Below are positions 24,268 to 32,924 of a stretch of 64,000 bases of DNA, piece after piece. A program made the position numbers and the translations under genes. The notes beneath the pieces are model-generated. The model was not told the origin of the DNA. It saw only the letters and a list, made by a program, of their open reading frames with translations, and ran no database searches. The stretch comes from CALGLS01 sp047626155 (lineage in GTDB: Bacteria > Bacteroidota > Bacteroidia > Chitinophagales > Saprospiraceae). The stretch lies in contig JBLHRR010000012.1 of NCBI GenBank assembly GCA_047626155.1, positions 1-64,000 of the forward strand, given 5' to 3'. Every line of letters starts with the position of its first letter. The first letter of the stretch is position 1.

Positions 24268-24360
24268 TTGCTGAGTGGGGGGAGGATCACCGATCTTAAT
24301 TGGGGGGAAGGCGATCCTTTATTTTCACTCGCTTTCGTGAGTTAGTTTGTTCACATGATT

Positions 24361-24585
24361 CTATAATCGAGTTGCCGCAACAACAGATATTCGTATACTA
24401 TCTTGAGTATTTGTGTTTGGCGCTGGTTTTTCAGCGTTTGTTCTTTGCTGGGTATGTATGTGTTCTTCTTCAGTAGCTTCTAATGGCGCAAAGTCTTTAT
24501 CATTTAAAAAAGACTCAGGCATTGGTACCATGTAGAGGAGGAACAGTAACCCCAAAAAAGCAATAGCTAGGAGGTGCTCTTTCAT
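24361..24585 (-). CDS. Small membrane-anchored protein, unknown function
   Basis: The product has 74 residues: an N-terminal membrane segment or signal anchor (about 3-20, EHLLAIAFLGLLFLLYMV) and a polar tail rich in Glu, Thr and Asn (FAPLEATEEEHIHTQQRTNA). I recognise no family. Its layout closely parallels the next small gene at 24844-25086: similar size, N-terminal anchor, a hairpin about 15 bases before the start (24602-24626) and a strong terminator after the stop. The two are probably related cassettes. Position of the mature part outside the cytoplasm is inferred from the anchor. Confidence 0.55.
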   Translation of the reverse strand: MKEHLLAIAFLGLLFLLYMVPMPESFLNDKDFAPLEATEEEHIHTQQRTNAEKPAPNTNTQDSIRISVVAATRL

Positions 24586-24601
24586 GTTTTTAGTTTTTGT
24601 T

Positions 24602-24626
24602 GACAGTGTATTTAAGGCAAACTGTC
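24602..24626 (-). promoter_or_regulatory. Small leader hairpin before the 24361-24585 gene
   Basis: GACAGT pairs with ACTGTC across a 13-base loop, 16 bases upstream of the start codon. The stem is weak, but its position matches the much stronger hairpin before the neighbouring small gene. Confidence 0.35.
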
Positions 24627-24672
24627 GATTGATGTATTTTCATAATATTAACAATAAAAACTATACCAAAAA

Positions 24673-24697
24673 AAGACCATCCGGAGAGGATGGCCTT
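24673..24697 (-). terminator. Terminator of the small protein at 24844
   Basis: AAGACCATCC and GGATGGCCTT pair around GGAGA, with a T run (TTTT) continuing on the minus strand. Confidence 0.75.
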
Positions 24698-24843
24698 GAA
24701 AACAGACTATGAGAGAACCGCTAAATAAGGAAAACAAAAACTTAAGTGTGTAGTTATCAAGTAGTTATGGTTGTTTTTAGTATTTAGATATTGGGTGTGA
24801 TCAGAAGGATATTAATTTTATTTTTTTTTTAATATGTCTTTTG

Positions 24844-25086
24844 TTATTCGTTTTGACTAATTAGCCCTTGAAGTGATTGTTTTCCTCCTTTCTTAGGAAA
24901 AGCGCTTTTCTGTATTATCGTTTCGAGCGCATAGATTTCGGAGCCTGCATCAGGCTCATTATTAGGAACTATTCTGTGCTCTTTTCCAGTAGGAATGGAT
25001 GTCCCTTCATTTGGTAAAACGATAGGGTGGTGGTAAATGGCGAGCATGACAAGGAGATAGAAACCGGTTAGGAGATACTTTTTCAT
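24844..25086 (-). CDS. Small membrane-anchored or secreted protein, unknown function
   Basis: The product has 80 residues: an N-terminal hydrophobic segment (about 4-21, YLLTGFYLLVMLAIYHHP) and a polar C-terminal part (NEGTSIPTGKEHRIVPNNEP, then IIQKSAFPKKGGKQ). No family recognised. A 20-bp leader hairpin (25100-25160) lies 14 bases upstream of the start and a strong terminator lies downstream. With the 24361-24585 gene it forms a pair of similarly built units. Confidence 0.55.
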   Translation of the reverse strand: MKKYLLTGFYLLVMLAIYHHPIVLPNEGTSIPTGKEHRIVPNNEPDAGSEIYALETIIQKSAFPKKGGKQSLQGLISQNE

Positions 25087-25099
25087 GAGGGTAATTTTT

Positions 25100-25160
25100 G
25101 CGTTTGTTGTGGATTTGATATTAGTCTGCGAAAAACAAAGATCAAATCCAGAACAAACGC
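25100..25160 (-). promoter_or_regulatory. Long leader hairpin before the 24844-25086 gene
   Basis: Bases 25100-25119 (GCGTTTGTTGTGGATTTGAT) pair with 25141-25160 at 19 of 20 positions around a 21-base loop, ending 14 bases before the start codon. It could be an operator, a leader that controls translation, or an mRNA-stabilising hairpin. Confidence 0.6.
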
Positions 25161-25264
25161 TTAGTGTTTAATGAGTGTGATATGTTGATACTTGGACAAA
25201 ATTAATTGCATCTAACTCTGGCTAAATATCGAGGGCTTACGACTTGTGTGGTGATTATGAATTT

Positions 25265-26212
25265 TTATTGTTTATCCAGATTATACAGCTTATATGTCTC
25301 GATAATCTTAATCAGTTTTTTATCATAAGTTTTATCAGTAGCATATCCAGCTTTCTTAAGGCCTTTTGCCCAGGTCTCATAATCGTTGCCCGCTTTGAGT
25401 AAGTGCTTGTATCGGCCGTTTGTCAGAATTTGGCTGTGATGACGAAAGCTCTCATTGGCGTGATTGTAATTCCGGAAGAAATCTTTGTGGTGATCATCCG
25501 TAGCATTAGTACAGTGGCCTTTTGGACATTTTTTGCTAAAGCATTTGATGCCGAAGAAATTATTATTCTTCTTAGCTAGTTTACTAAGTCCACAACGACT
25601 TTCTATTAGGCCTTGTCCGATTGTAATACTGGCAGGTACGCCACTCTGATGCATTTCAGCAATAGCTAGCTCACTATAACTTCTGACGAAATCGCGCACT
25701 TGTTGGTCTCTCAAAGACATTGGTTCTGCTGGTGCATAAGGATTTTCGCCAGCTTTTAGGGAAACGGTCTGTGCAATGGAAGTTTGTACATCACTGACCG
25801 TTCTTTCGTCATCTTCATCACTGAAAATTGGAATGGGTGCTTTTACTGCAAAGTTGAATTGCATATCTTTCTCAAAAAGAATAAAAGCAGCCATAGCCAG
25901 GATACAGAGCTTTAACCAAGGCAATTTTTTAAGCTGTGGAAAGCGATTTAAGAGGCCTTTCATGTGAAATTTTAGCGCTAGGATAGGCTTTCTAATGCCC
26001 ACTACCAATTGTTGTAGCACCATTAGTAAGAGAGTGCCCAGCTCCAAATTAGGCATTCTTCTATTTGCATGACGCGGCTCCTCCGTTTGCGCCAGTTCTT
26101 GAAAATTGGTATCTATAATGTCCATTGGAATGTTACTAAACTTTGAGCGTTTCATATTCACTGTATTTTGGTTATGATTACTTGATTGATGTTGCTGCTT
26201 GTTGTATTGCAT
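25265..26212 (-). CDS. GH73 glucosaminidase, membrane-anchored
   Basis: From the ATG at 26212 the product has 315 residues; an upstream ATG (26248) and a later one (26155) are also possible. A basic N-terminal half is followed by one membrane segment (about 97-112, LKLCILAMAAFILFEK). A glucosaminidase domain follows at about 175-312 (SYSELAIAEMHQSGVPASIT), with the catalytic Glu in GQGLIESRCGLS and the family's NNNFFGIKC. GH73 enzymes cut peptidoglycan between N-acetylglucosamine and the next sugar. The anchor places the enzyme in the periplasm, probably for wall remodelling. The run of Asn, Gln and His near the start (QYNKQQHQSSNHNQN) is unusual and favours the 26155 start. Confidence 0.85.
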   Translation of the reverse strand: MQYNKQQHQSSNHNQNTVNMKRSKFSNIPMDIIDTNFQELAQTEEPRHANRRMPNLELGTLLLMVLQQLVVGIRKPILALKFHMKGLLNRFPQLKKLPWLKLCILAMAAFILFEKDMQFNFAVKAPIPIFSDEDDERTVSDVQTSIAQTVSLKAGENPYAPAEPMSLRDQQVRDFVRSYSELAIAEMHQSGVPASITIGQGLIESRCGLSKLAKKNNNFFGIKCFSKKCPKGHCTNATDDHHKDFFRNYNHANESFRHHSQILTNGRYKHLLKAGNDYETWAKGLKKAGYATDKTYDKKLIKIIETYKLYNLDKQ

Positions 26213-26342
26213 GATGCAAATATAGAACAATTTGTTTTTATAAACCAAATATTTAAAACAAAAAATTTATATTTTTATTTTTGTGAAGTGAAATCGACAC
26301 CGATTCCTCTTCATGTATAAAGGGTAGACAAAAAAAGGTAGC

Positions 26343-26711
26343 TTGTCGGAAAATGAAAATGAAATTGAAAAAGTAAAAAAAGGAGGATCATTGTTTCATT
26401 ATGAATATATTGATTCGTCTTACCTTGGAATAGTGCATACCTTTAACGATAGCGATATGGAATATCAGATGCTGAAAAGGAATCTGGAAGAATTGGATGG
26501 TATGTATGATTTACTGCCTATTACTGGAATAAGTGATTGTGTCATGACAAAACGAGATCATAGAATATTTGAGGACTTTGAATTTGATAAGGAGGGGGGA
26601 GAAATTCTTCAACAGGGTACGGGGGAAAACAAAATGAGCCGTATGGCAGATTATGTCAGAAGAAAGGGGAGAGGAAATTTTATTGATAGATTGGGAGGGG
26701 GAGGATTGTAA
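26343..26711 (+). CDS. Hypothetical protein, 122 residues
   Basis: The frame opens with TTG at 26343 (SENENEIEKVKKGGSLFHYE). It is acidic in the middle (RIFEDFEFDKEGGEILQQ) and basic at the end (YVRRKGRGNFIDRLGGGG). There is no signal peptide, membrane segment or recognised motif. It is followed after 37 bases by the amber-interrupted membrane gene and may be part of the same, possibly decaying, unit. Confidence 0.4.
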   Translation: MSENENEIEKVKKGGSLFHYEYIDSSYLGIVHTFNDSDMEYQMLKRNLEELDGMYDLLPITGISDCVMTKRDHRIFEDFEFDKEGGEILQQGTGENKMSRMADYVRRKGRGNFIDRLGGGGL

Positions 26712-26748
26712 TTGAATTATATCGCTGCATGTCGATCACACTTTTAAA

Positions 26749-27672
26749 GTGAAAACCTTTTCAACGAATGGACGTGAAGAAGTTGGTGTTGAAAAGAGGA
26801 CAGTTATTTCTCCTTCATTCCTAAAACCTACGTCAGACCACAAAAAAGATAAAAGCCCGGAGCGTTCGGAACGCAAACAAAAAATCAAAAGTCCCAAGTG
26901 GCTCAAAGCTCTGGAGGCGCAAAGCTGGCAAGCAGAATTATTGATTTCTGGTTTGGTGGTAGCTGGTTTGGTTCAGCCACCAAAGTACTTGATGAGCTGG
27001 CTGGAAGTTTACCTCTTTGAATCTATAGAGGTAGGTTTTATGTTTTTTGGATTTCATTTTTTTATGGGAATGTTCGGTGCAGATCAAACGAGTGGAAATC
27101 CTATCTTTAGAGATTTCAGCGCCAACCGGTACTATGTTTTCAACAACAGACCGCATGTTTTACAATCTTTTAATTATGATAATTTAAGGAATGAGAGACA
27201 ACTCATATTTACACCAATAATCCCTTCAGATCAAATTAGTGGTGATAGATTGAAGTTGTTTATTCCTATTGTCCCTCGTGAAAAAGAAGCGATGGGGCTG
27301 GTCGACCTTAGTGCACTGGAAATTAAGTTTCGTCTGAATTTGAATAGAAGCATTCAAAACGGATAGAACTTAGTTTACAGTGCACTTAGTATAAAAGAAA
27401 GATGGAAGTTAGGTTATCTCGGGCGGGATTCTATTTACAGAGCGGACTTAAAACGCTATGCCGGTTTTAATAAGGTGTTTGTAAATAACAAGGCGTACCC
27501 GAATTTGGATTTTCAATACTATGCGCATCCTAATGAAGGAGAGAAGGGAGCATTGATTTATATTCCAACGGATGATTTTATGCCAGGAAAAAATGTATTG
27601 GAAATTCGTAAAGAATATTTTTCGAAGGATGGTGTGCAGAAGGTTGTGGTGATTCTTTTTTACTTTGAGTGA
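26749..27672 (+). pseudogene. Membrane protein gene interrupted by an in-frame amber codon
   Basis: The frame from GTG at 26749 runs 205 codons, meets TAG at 27364-27366, and then continues in the same frame for another 102 codons to 27672. The part after the TAG has the same character as the part before: WKLGYLGRDSIYRADLKRYA, then DFQYYAHPNEGEKGALIYIP. Together it would be one protein of about 307 residues with two membrane segments (about 65-85 and 91-108) and a C-terminal beta-rich domain. The W..LEAQSWQAELLISG motif recalls larger multi-spanning proteins of Bacteroidota, so an internal deletion may also have occurred. Nonsense mutation is the simplest reading; programmed read-through cannot be excluded from sequence alone. 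Confidence 0.6.
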
Positions 27673-27680
27673 GTGAGAAA

Positions 27681-28538
27681 CTACAAGCCCCTATTCACAT
27701 AATGCTCCCTAAAAGCATGCGGCGTTTCCTCCATAATCTCTTTAAACTTCCGATTAAAATAAGAAAGATTATTATACCCCGATTCAAAACAAATCTGCGC
27801 AATAGTCTTATCAGAATTCATCAATAACTTGGAGGCATAGTTAACCCTAAATTCATTTATGATCTGAGTATAAGTTTTTTTAGTGTGCTTTTTAATAAAC
27901 TTATAAAAGGCCGCTTCCGAAATATTCAGCTTGTCCGCAATCTCTTTAATACGAACTTCCTTTCTGAAGTTGTCCATAATATGGCCGTACACTATTTTGA
28001 TCCTTCCCAGCTGTGCTACATTAAACCCTAACGCATATTCTTCAGAACAAATCCTAATTACATCTTTAGCTTCTGCCAGGACTTGCAATAGCTTAAGCAA
28101 ATAAAGTAGCTGTTGCATCCCCTCGCTTTTCAACAGCTTTTCAATAAGCTTAACCGCTTTCTTTTTTGAAGATCCATTGAATTCTAATCCATGTTTTGCC
28201 TGATCGAATAAATCCTTGATCACCCGTAACTCAGGGCTATTAATAAATGCCAGTCCCAAAAAGTCCGCATTCATCTGAATAACAACCTGGCTACTATATA
28301 CATCTGTGGTATATCCATGCGGGAGGTTAGAACCAAACATGACCAAATCGTTCTCCTGATAATCTGATATTTGATTTCCTGCAAACCTTCTTCCATTGCT
28401 TTGGCTGGTATAACAAATTTCAATCTCTGGATGAAAATGCCAGGCCTGACTCAACAGCGGGCGGCTTTCTCTTTCGACTATTCTGGCTGTAAAAGATCGA
28501 CCGGGTTTTCCTTGAATCTTCTCAAGTTCTGGTTTCAT
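27681..28538 (-). CDS. AraC family transcriptional regulator
   Basis: From the ATG at 28538 the product has 285 residues. An upstream ATG at 28577 would add 13 hydrophobic residues. The N-terminal cupin half has the sugar-pocket pattern (WHFHPEIEICYTSQSNGRRF, DLVMFGSNLPHGY). The C-terminal AraC domain has two HTH units (KEIADKLNISEAAFYKFIKK and KTIAQICFESGYNNLSYFNR). It is divergent from the glycosylglycerate hydrolase gene, with the shared upstream region 28539-28681. It is therefore the likely regulator of the hydrolase-symporter-kinase cluster, with the released sugar or the glycosylglycerate as effector. Confidence 0.9.
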   Translation of the reverse strand: MKPELEKIQGKPGRSFTARIVERESRPLLSQAWHFHPEIEICYTSQSNGRRFAGNQISDYQENDLVMFGSNLPHGYTTDVYSSQVVIQMNADFLGLAFINSPELRVIKDLFDQAKHGLEFNGSSKKKAVKLIEKLLKSEGMQQLLYLLKLLQVLAEAKDVIRICSEEYALGFNVAQLGRIKIVYGHIMDNFRKEVRIKEIADKLNISEAAFYKFIKKHTKKTYTQIINEFRVNYASKLLMNSDKTIAQICFESGYNNLSYFNRKFKEIMEETPHAFREHYVNRGL

Positions 28539-28619
28539 GCGTACAATAATTGATAAAATATTAGCGAATATATTCAATTATGTATAGAATAGTGTTGTGA
28601 AAAGGTAGTTTTATTCATA

Positions 28620-28648
28620 CTTGATAATGCATAGGTAATGTACTTTTG
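28620..28648 (+). promoter_or_regulatory. Candidate promoter of the glycosylglycerate cluster
   Basis: CTTG (28620-28623), 17 bases, then TACTTTTG (28641-28648), a full match to TAnnTTTG, 33 bases before the hydrolase ATG. The spacing is two bases short of the usual, which would suit activator dependence. Confidence 0.5.
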
Positions 28649-28681
28649 TTAAAGTTGATTGATGGTACAAATAACATTTAC

Positions 28682-30001
28682 ATGAAACAAATAGATTTGA
28701 AAGAGTTATCATTTACAGCTCAGACTGTTTTAAATAAAAACTGGAAGAAAGGATTTACCATTCCTACCAGTAAACTTTATCCATTCCAATGGAACTGGGA
28801 TTCTGGTTTTACAAGCATCGGGCTTAGCCATTTTAATATGGATCGTGCAATCACAGAGTTGCAATCTCTTTTTTCCGGACAATGGGAAAACGGAATGCTT
28901 CCTCATATCATCTTTCATAGTGAAAAAGAAAAAACCTATTTTCCGAATTACGATTTTTGGGAGTCCAAGGTAAATGCTGGCGCACCACAGAAACCTAAAT
29001 CATCAGGTATTACACAACCTGCCGTTCATGGTTTTGTCTTAGAAAACCTCTTAGAAAAATTTCCTAATGATGAAAAACTAATAGCTTTCGCAAAAGACAT
29101 TTTTCCTAAAATTCTTAATAACCATCGTTTCTTTTACAACTACCGAGATCCCGAAAGGGAAGGCTTGACCTACATCTTTCACCCCTGGGAATCTGGCAGA
29201 GATAACTCCCCGCTTTGGGACGAATCATTGGATCGGATCATTATTAATAAAAATGAATTGCCTCCTTACGAACGAAGAGATACCAGTCTTGCGGCTACAG
29301 ATGAACGCCCCACTTTTTACCAATACGACCGCTATGTTTATCTTTTGACTTTGGGGAAAAAATACAAATACGAGGAACGCGCGATCTTTGAAGAAAGTCC
29401 TTTTTTGATTCAAGATACTTTGATGAACGCCGTTTTAATTCGATCCAATCAATCCTTAATTCGGATTGGCGAACGGTTCGGTTTTGATGTTGGTGAAATA
29501 AAGGAATGGCAATCACAAGCCAAACCTAAGTTTGCTGAAAAGTTATGGAATGAGGAATTGGAAACTTATGTCGGTTATGATCTTCGGGGAGAAAAACAGA
29601 TATTGCATAAAGAAATCGGAGGGCTGACCGCTTTGTATGCTGAGATCCCTGATGCAGTAAAAGCTAAAAAACTCGAACAATACTTACACAACTTACACGA
29701 AAAAGGATTTTATATTTGTCCTAGTTTTGATGTAGAAAGTCCATTGTTTGATTCCAAGCGTTATTGGCGCGGACCAATTTGGCCACAAATGAACTGGATG
29801 ATTTACCATGGTTTGAAAAATTATGGCTTTGAGGAAACCGCAAATATTGTAAAGTCTGACTTAATTGAACTTGTTTCAAAATTTGGATACTATGAATATT
29901 TTGAATCACAAAAATCATTGGCTAATCAATTAACGACTGGTTATGGCGGTGGTGACTTTTCCTGGACAGCTGCTTGTGCTTTGGACTTGTTGAAAACTTA
30001 G
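28682..30001 (+). CDS. GH63/MGH1-type glycosylglycerate hydrolase
   Basis: From the ATG at 28682 the product has 439 residues, with no signal peptide, so it is cytoplasmic. It matches the bacterial MGH1-type (GH63) alpha-glycosidases: an (alpha/alpha)6 barrel with PFQWNWDSGFTSIGLSHFN near the start. The likely catalytic acid is the Asp in HPWESGRDNSPLWDESLDR, the likely base the Glu in FGYYEYFES, and YWRGPIWPQMNWMIYHGL completes the pocket. Characterised relatives hydrolyse mannosylglycerate or glucosylglycerate to hexose and glycerate. The glycerate kinase two genes downstream supports that substrate. Which hexose is attached is not visible. An earlier in-frame ATG exists at 28646 but overlaps the promoter. 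Confidence 0.85.
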   Translation: MKQIDLKELSFTAQTVLNKNWKKGFTIPTSKLYPFQWNWDSGFTSIGLSHFNMDRAITELQSLFSGQWENGMLPHIIFHSEKEKTYFPNYDFWESKVNAGAPQKPKSSGITQPAVHGFVLENLLEKFPNDEKLIAFAKDIFPKILNNHRFFYNYRDPEREGLTYIFHPWESGRDNSPLWDESLDRIIINKNELPPYERRDTSLAATDERPTFYQYDRYVYLLTLGKKYKYEERAIFEESPFLIQDTLMNAVLIRSNQSLIRIGERFGFDVGEIKEWQSQAKPKFAEKLWNEELETYVGYDLRGEKQILHKEIGGLTALYAEIPDAVKAKKLEQYLHNLHEKGFYICPSFDVESPLFDSKRYWRGPIWPQMNWMIYHGLKNYGFEETANIVKSDLIELVSKFGYYEYFESQKSLANQLTTGYGGGDFSWTAACALDLLKT

Positions 30002-30078
30002 CGGAAATGTGTTTATATTGTTAAGTCTTGTGTTTTAACCAATTATTACTTCAAGTTATTTTGTAAAAAAAATGAAAA

Positions 30079-31722
30079 ATGAATTACATAGATTACCTAG
30101 TTATCGTCATTTATATTATTGGTTTTTTAAGCTTAGGTTATTTTTTTAAAGATAATAAAGATTCAAAAGACTATTTCCTGGGAGGCAAATCACTAGGGTG
30201 GTTTCCGCTCAGCCTTTCCACTATGGCCACTCAATTATCCGCTATAAGTTTTATCTCCGCTCCCGCTTTCGTCGGACTCAAACTCAATGGAGGAATGAAG
30301 TGGCTTACTTTTGAACTGGCTGTTCCATTGGCTATGATTTTCATTATGCTGGTTATCATTCCACCTTTGTTTCGTTCGGGAATTGTAAGTATTTACGAAT
30401 ATGTAGAAAAAAGATTTGATACTTCTACGAGATTAATACTTAGTATTGTTTTTCAAATTAGTAGAGCATTAGGAACAGGGGTTATGGTCTACACCATCGC
30501 CTTTATATTGCAGGCCGTACTCAATATCGATTTTGTTTATACCATACTTATCATTAGTGTTATTACGATTGTTTATTCCTGGCAGGGCGGCATGAAAGCG
30601 GTGGTCTGGGGCGATGCGATACAAATGATTATTTTATTTGTCGGATTAATTATTTGTCTTTTTTACGGTTGGGATTTAGTACAAGCTAGTGGAGGAATCA
30701 GTGCAACTTTATCCCCCGAACGTTTGCAGGTCATCGATTATAACTGGGGATTTTCTAAAGGCGAAGAGTATGGCATAGTCCCCATGATTGTGGGCGGATT
30801 CTTTTTATATGCTTCTTACTATGGTTGTGACCAAACACAGGCACAGCGTTTATTATCTGCTAAAAATGAAAAGACAATCAGGCAATTATTACTAGCCAAT
30901 GGGCTGTTGCGATTTCCAGTGGTCTTTATTTATTGTTTCATGGGATTAGTGGTAGGTGCCTTGGCCTTATCTACTCCAGACTTTATGGCGGAAATTAGCC
31001 AAGTGACTAAAACTCATTTTCCAGAAGAGTTTGCCTCGGCCGGGATTAAACCCGATTTAATGATACCGGTTTTTATTTTAAAATATCTGCCACATGGGAT
31101 GATTGGAATTCTAATGGTCGGGATCATGTCAGCGGCAATGTCCTCCTTGAGTAGTACCATCAATTCTTTATCGGCAGTAACGGTGGAAGACTTCTTTAAC
31201 CGGGGAGATAAGAAATTGGATAACAAAACATACATGCGTATCTCAAAAATATCAGTGGTTTTTTGGGGAGCGGTTTGTATCGGCACGGCCTTCCTTTTTG
31301 GTGGGAGTGATAGTCCGGTTATCGAGATTATTAATGCGATTGGCTCTGTCTTTTACGGGCCGGTACTCGCTACATTCGTTATCGCTATTTTTTCCAAGAC
31401 AGTAAATGCGACGGGTATGAAAGCGGGGATCATCATCTCTGTATTGGTCAACCTTGTATTTTCTAAAACGATGCAAAATATGTTCGGCCTTGATTTCGGA
31501 TTCAGCATCTTCTGGATGTGGTTGAACTTCACCGGTTTCTTTTTGGCTGTCGCGGTGGCTTACCTAGTTACTGCTTTGACCAAGACAAAAGCAAAGGTCA
31601 TGACGGAGATAAACCATGTATTTAAATGGAATGATTTATTAACAAAAGAACCGATTATTTTAATATCCTTCTTTGTAATTATACTGGGCATTAGTTATAT
31701 GATTCCAACGATCTTAGGTTAA
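30079..31722 (+). CDS. Sodium/solute symporter (SSS family)
   Basis: This 547-residue inner-membrane protein has about 13-14 membrane segments and the SSS fold (DYFLGGKSLGWFPLSLSTMA, the sodium-site region; RFDTSTRLILSIVFQISRALG in the middle). It starts 77 bases after the hydrolase and ends 5 bases before the glycerate kinase, so it belongs to the same operon. The predicted cargo is the glycosylglycerate or another organic solute taken up with sodium. Salt-coupled uptake suits a marine or brackish habitat. Confidence 0.92.
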   Translation: MNYIDYLVIVIYIIGFLSLGYFFKDNKDSKDYFLGGKSLGWFPLSLSTMATQLSAISFISAPAFVGLKLNGGMKWLTFELAVPLAMIFIMLVIIPPLFRSGIVSIYEYVEKRFDTSTRLILSIVFQISRALGTGVMVYTIAFILQAVLNIDFVYTILIISVITIVYSWQGGMKAVVWGDAIQMIILFVGLIICLFYGWDLVQASGGISATLSPERLQVIDYNWGFSKGEEYGIVPMIVGGFFLYASYYGCDQTQAQRLLSAKNEKTIRQLLLANGLLRFPVVFIYCFMGLVVGALALSTPDFMAEISQVTKTHFPEEFASAGIKPDLMIPVFILKYLPHGMIGILMVGIMSAAMSSLSSTINSLSAVTVEDFFNRGDKKLDNKTYMRISKISVVFWGAVCIGTAFLFGGSDSPVIEIINAIGSVFYGPVLATFVIAIFSKTVNATGMKAGIIISVLVNLVFSKTMQNMFGLDFGFSIFWMWLNFTGFFLAVAVAYLVTALTKTKAKVMTEINHVFKWNDLLTKEPIILISFFVIILGISYMIPTILG

Positions 31723-31727
31723 AGCAT

Positions 31728-32852
31728 ATGAAAAAAAATCCTTTAAAAGTCCTCATCGCACCAGACAAATTCAAAGGCTCTCTCTCAGCCAAAGAAGTCT
31801 GTGAAGCCATCGCTTCCGGACTTAATCAAAAAGAGGAATCCCTGGAAATCATCTTTCATCCAATGGCGGATGGTGGAGACGATTCGCTTACCATACTGGC
31901 GGATCACTTGGCATTAGAAGAAGTAATCGTAGATAGTCAAGATCCTTTGGGTAGGACCATTACTACAAAATACTTCACCTCAAATGATGCCGCCTTCATT
32001 GAAGTCGCCAGTGCCAGTGGTTTGGTTTTATTAGCAGAATCAGAGCGAAACCCTTTGCATACTTCTACCTTAGGAACAGGGATGATTATCCTAGATGCTA
32101 TTTCAAAAGGCCATCAAAATATCTATCTTTTCCTTGGAGGGAGCGCAACGAATGATACAGGGATGGGGATCGCTCAAGCGCTCGGTTTTTCTTTTTTGGA
32201 TAAAGAAAACAATATACTTACACCTGTCGGAGGGAACCTATCTAAAGTCGTAAGTATAAAAAACAATAACCTTTTTGATTTTAATGAAATTAAGATAAGC
32301 GTCTTCTATGATGTACTCAATCCTTTGTATGGTAAGAATGGGGCGGCTTATATTTATGCTCCGCAAAAAGGGGGCACAGCAGAAGAGGTTCAATATTTAG
32401 ACTCAGGTTTGATTAATTTTAGTACCGTTCTTTTGCAACATACAAATATCGATGTTAGCACAATCGCTGGTGGTGGCTCAGCGGGTGGTATTGGCGCAGG
32501 CTTAGTTGCGCTTTGTGGTGCGCGAATGGGGAAAGGGTTTGAACTTATCGCGGAGATAACGAACTTGGAAGAAAGAATTAAACAGTCAGATTGGGTGATC
32601 AGCGGGGAGGGACGGTTGGATGAACAATCGCTCCAAGGGAAAGTAATAGACGGAATTGCTAGTCTTTGTAAAAAGCATCAGAAACCTTTGAGCTTATTGG
32701 TTGGTAAAAATGACCTTTCCGGAAAAGAATTGTTATCGTTGAATGTGAATCAAGTTTCTTCGATTAGCGCTATTGCGAAAAATCAGGAAGATGCCATGTT
32801 GAATGGAAGCGTTTATTTAGAAGCTTTGGCTAAAGAGCTTCTTTTGTCGTAG
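31728..32852 (+). CDS. Glycerate kinase (GarK/GlxK family)
   Basis: This 374-residue enzyme phosphorylates D-glycerate, usually to 2-phosphoglycerate, which enters lower glycolysis. The family pattern is complete: an N-terminal substrate loop (KVLIAPDKFKGSLSAKEV), the phosphate-binding motif MADGGDDS, GGSATNDTGMGIAQALG, and GEGRLDEQSLQGK near the C-terminus. Its start lies 5 bases after the symporter stop. It disposes of the glycerate released by the hydrolase. Confidence 0.94.
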   Translation: MKKNPLKVLIAPDKFKGSLSAKEVCEAIASGLNQKEESLEIIFHPMADGGDDSLTILADHLALEEVIVDSQDPLGRTITTKYFTSNDAAFIEVASASGLVLLAESERNPLHTSTLGTGMIILDAISKGHQNIYLFLGGSATNDTGMGIAQALGFSFLDKENNILTPVGGNLSKVVSIKNNNLFDFNEIKISVFYDVLNPLYGKNGAAYIYAPQKGGTAEEVQYLDSGLINFSTVLLQHTNIDVSTIAGGGSAGGIGAGLVALCGARMGKGFELIAEITNLEERIKQSDWVISGEGRLDEQSLQGKVIDGIASLCKKHQKPLSLLVGKNDLSGKELLSLNVNQVSSISAIAKNQEDAMLNGSVYLEALAKELLLS

Positions 32853-32924
32853 TAAGTATGAATCAGTTATAAAAGTATTTTATCTCTGTGTTTATGGCGA
32901 CCTCGGAATGAAAGAAGAATAACA

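Larger units (their letters stand above)
23714..24360. other. Long gene-free stretch
   Basis: I found no convincing frame on either strand in the parts I translated. It contains the TTCTTTGAC inverted-repeat element (24095-24226) and the terminator of the small gene at 24361. The rest is AT-rich with no structure I can name. Confidence 0.5.

Noticed and set aside
27379..27392. 14-base match AGTGCACTTAGTAT, also at 38872-38885
   Set aside because: A 14-base match between two places in 64 kb is expected by chance, and the flanks do not match.
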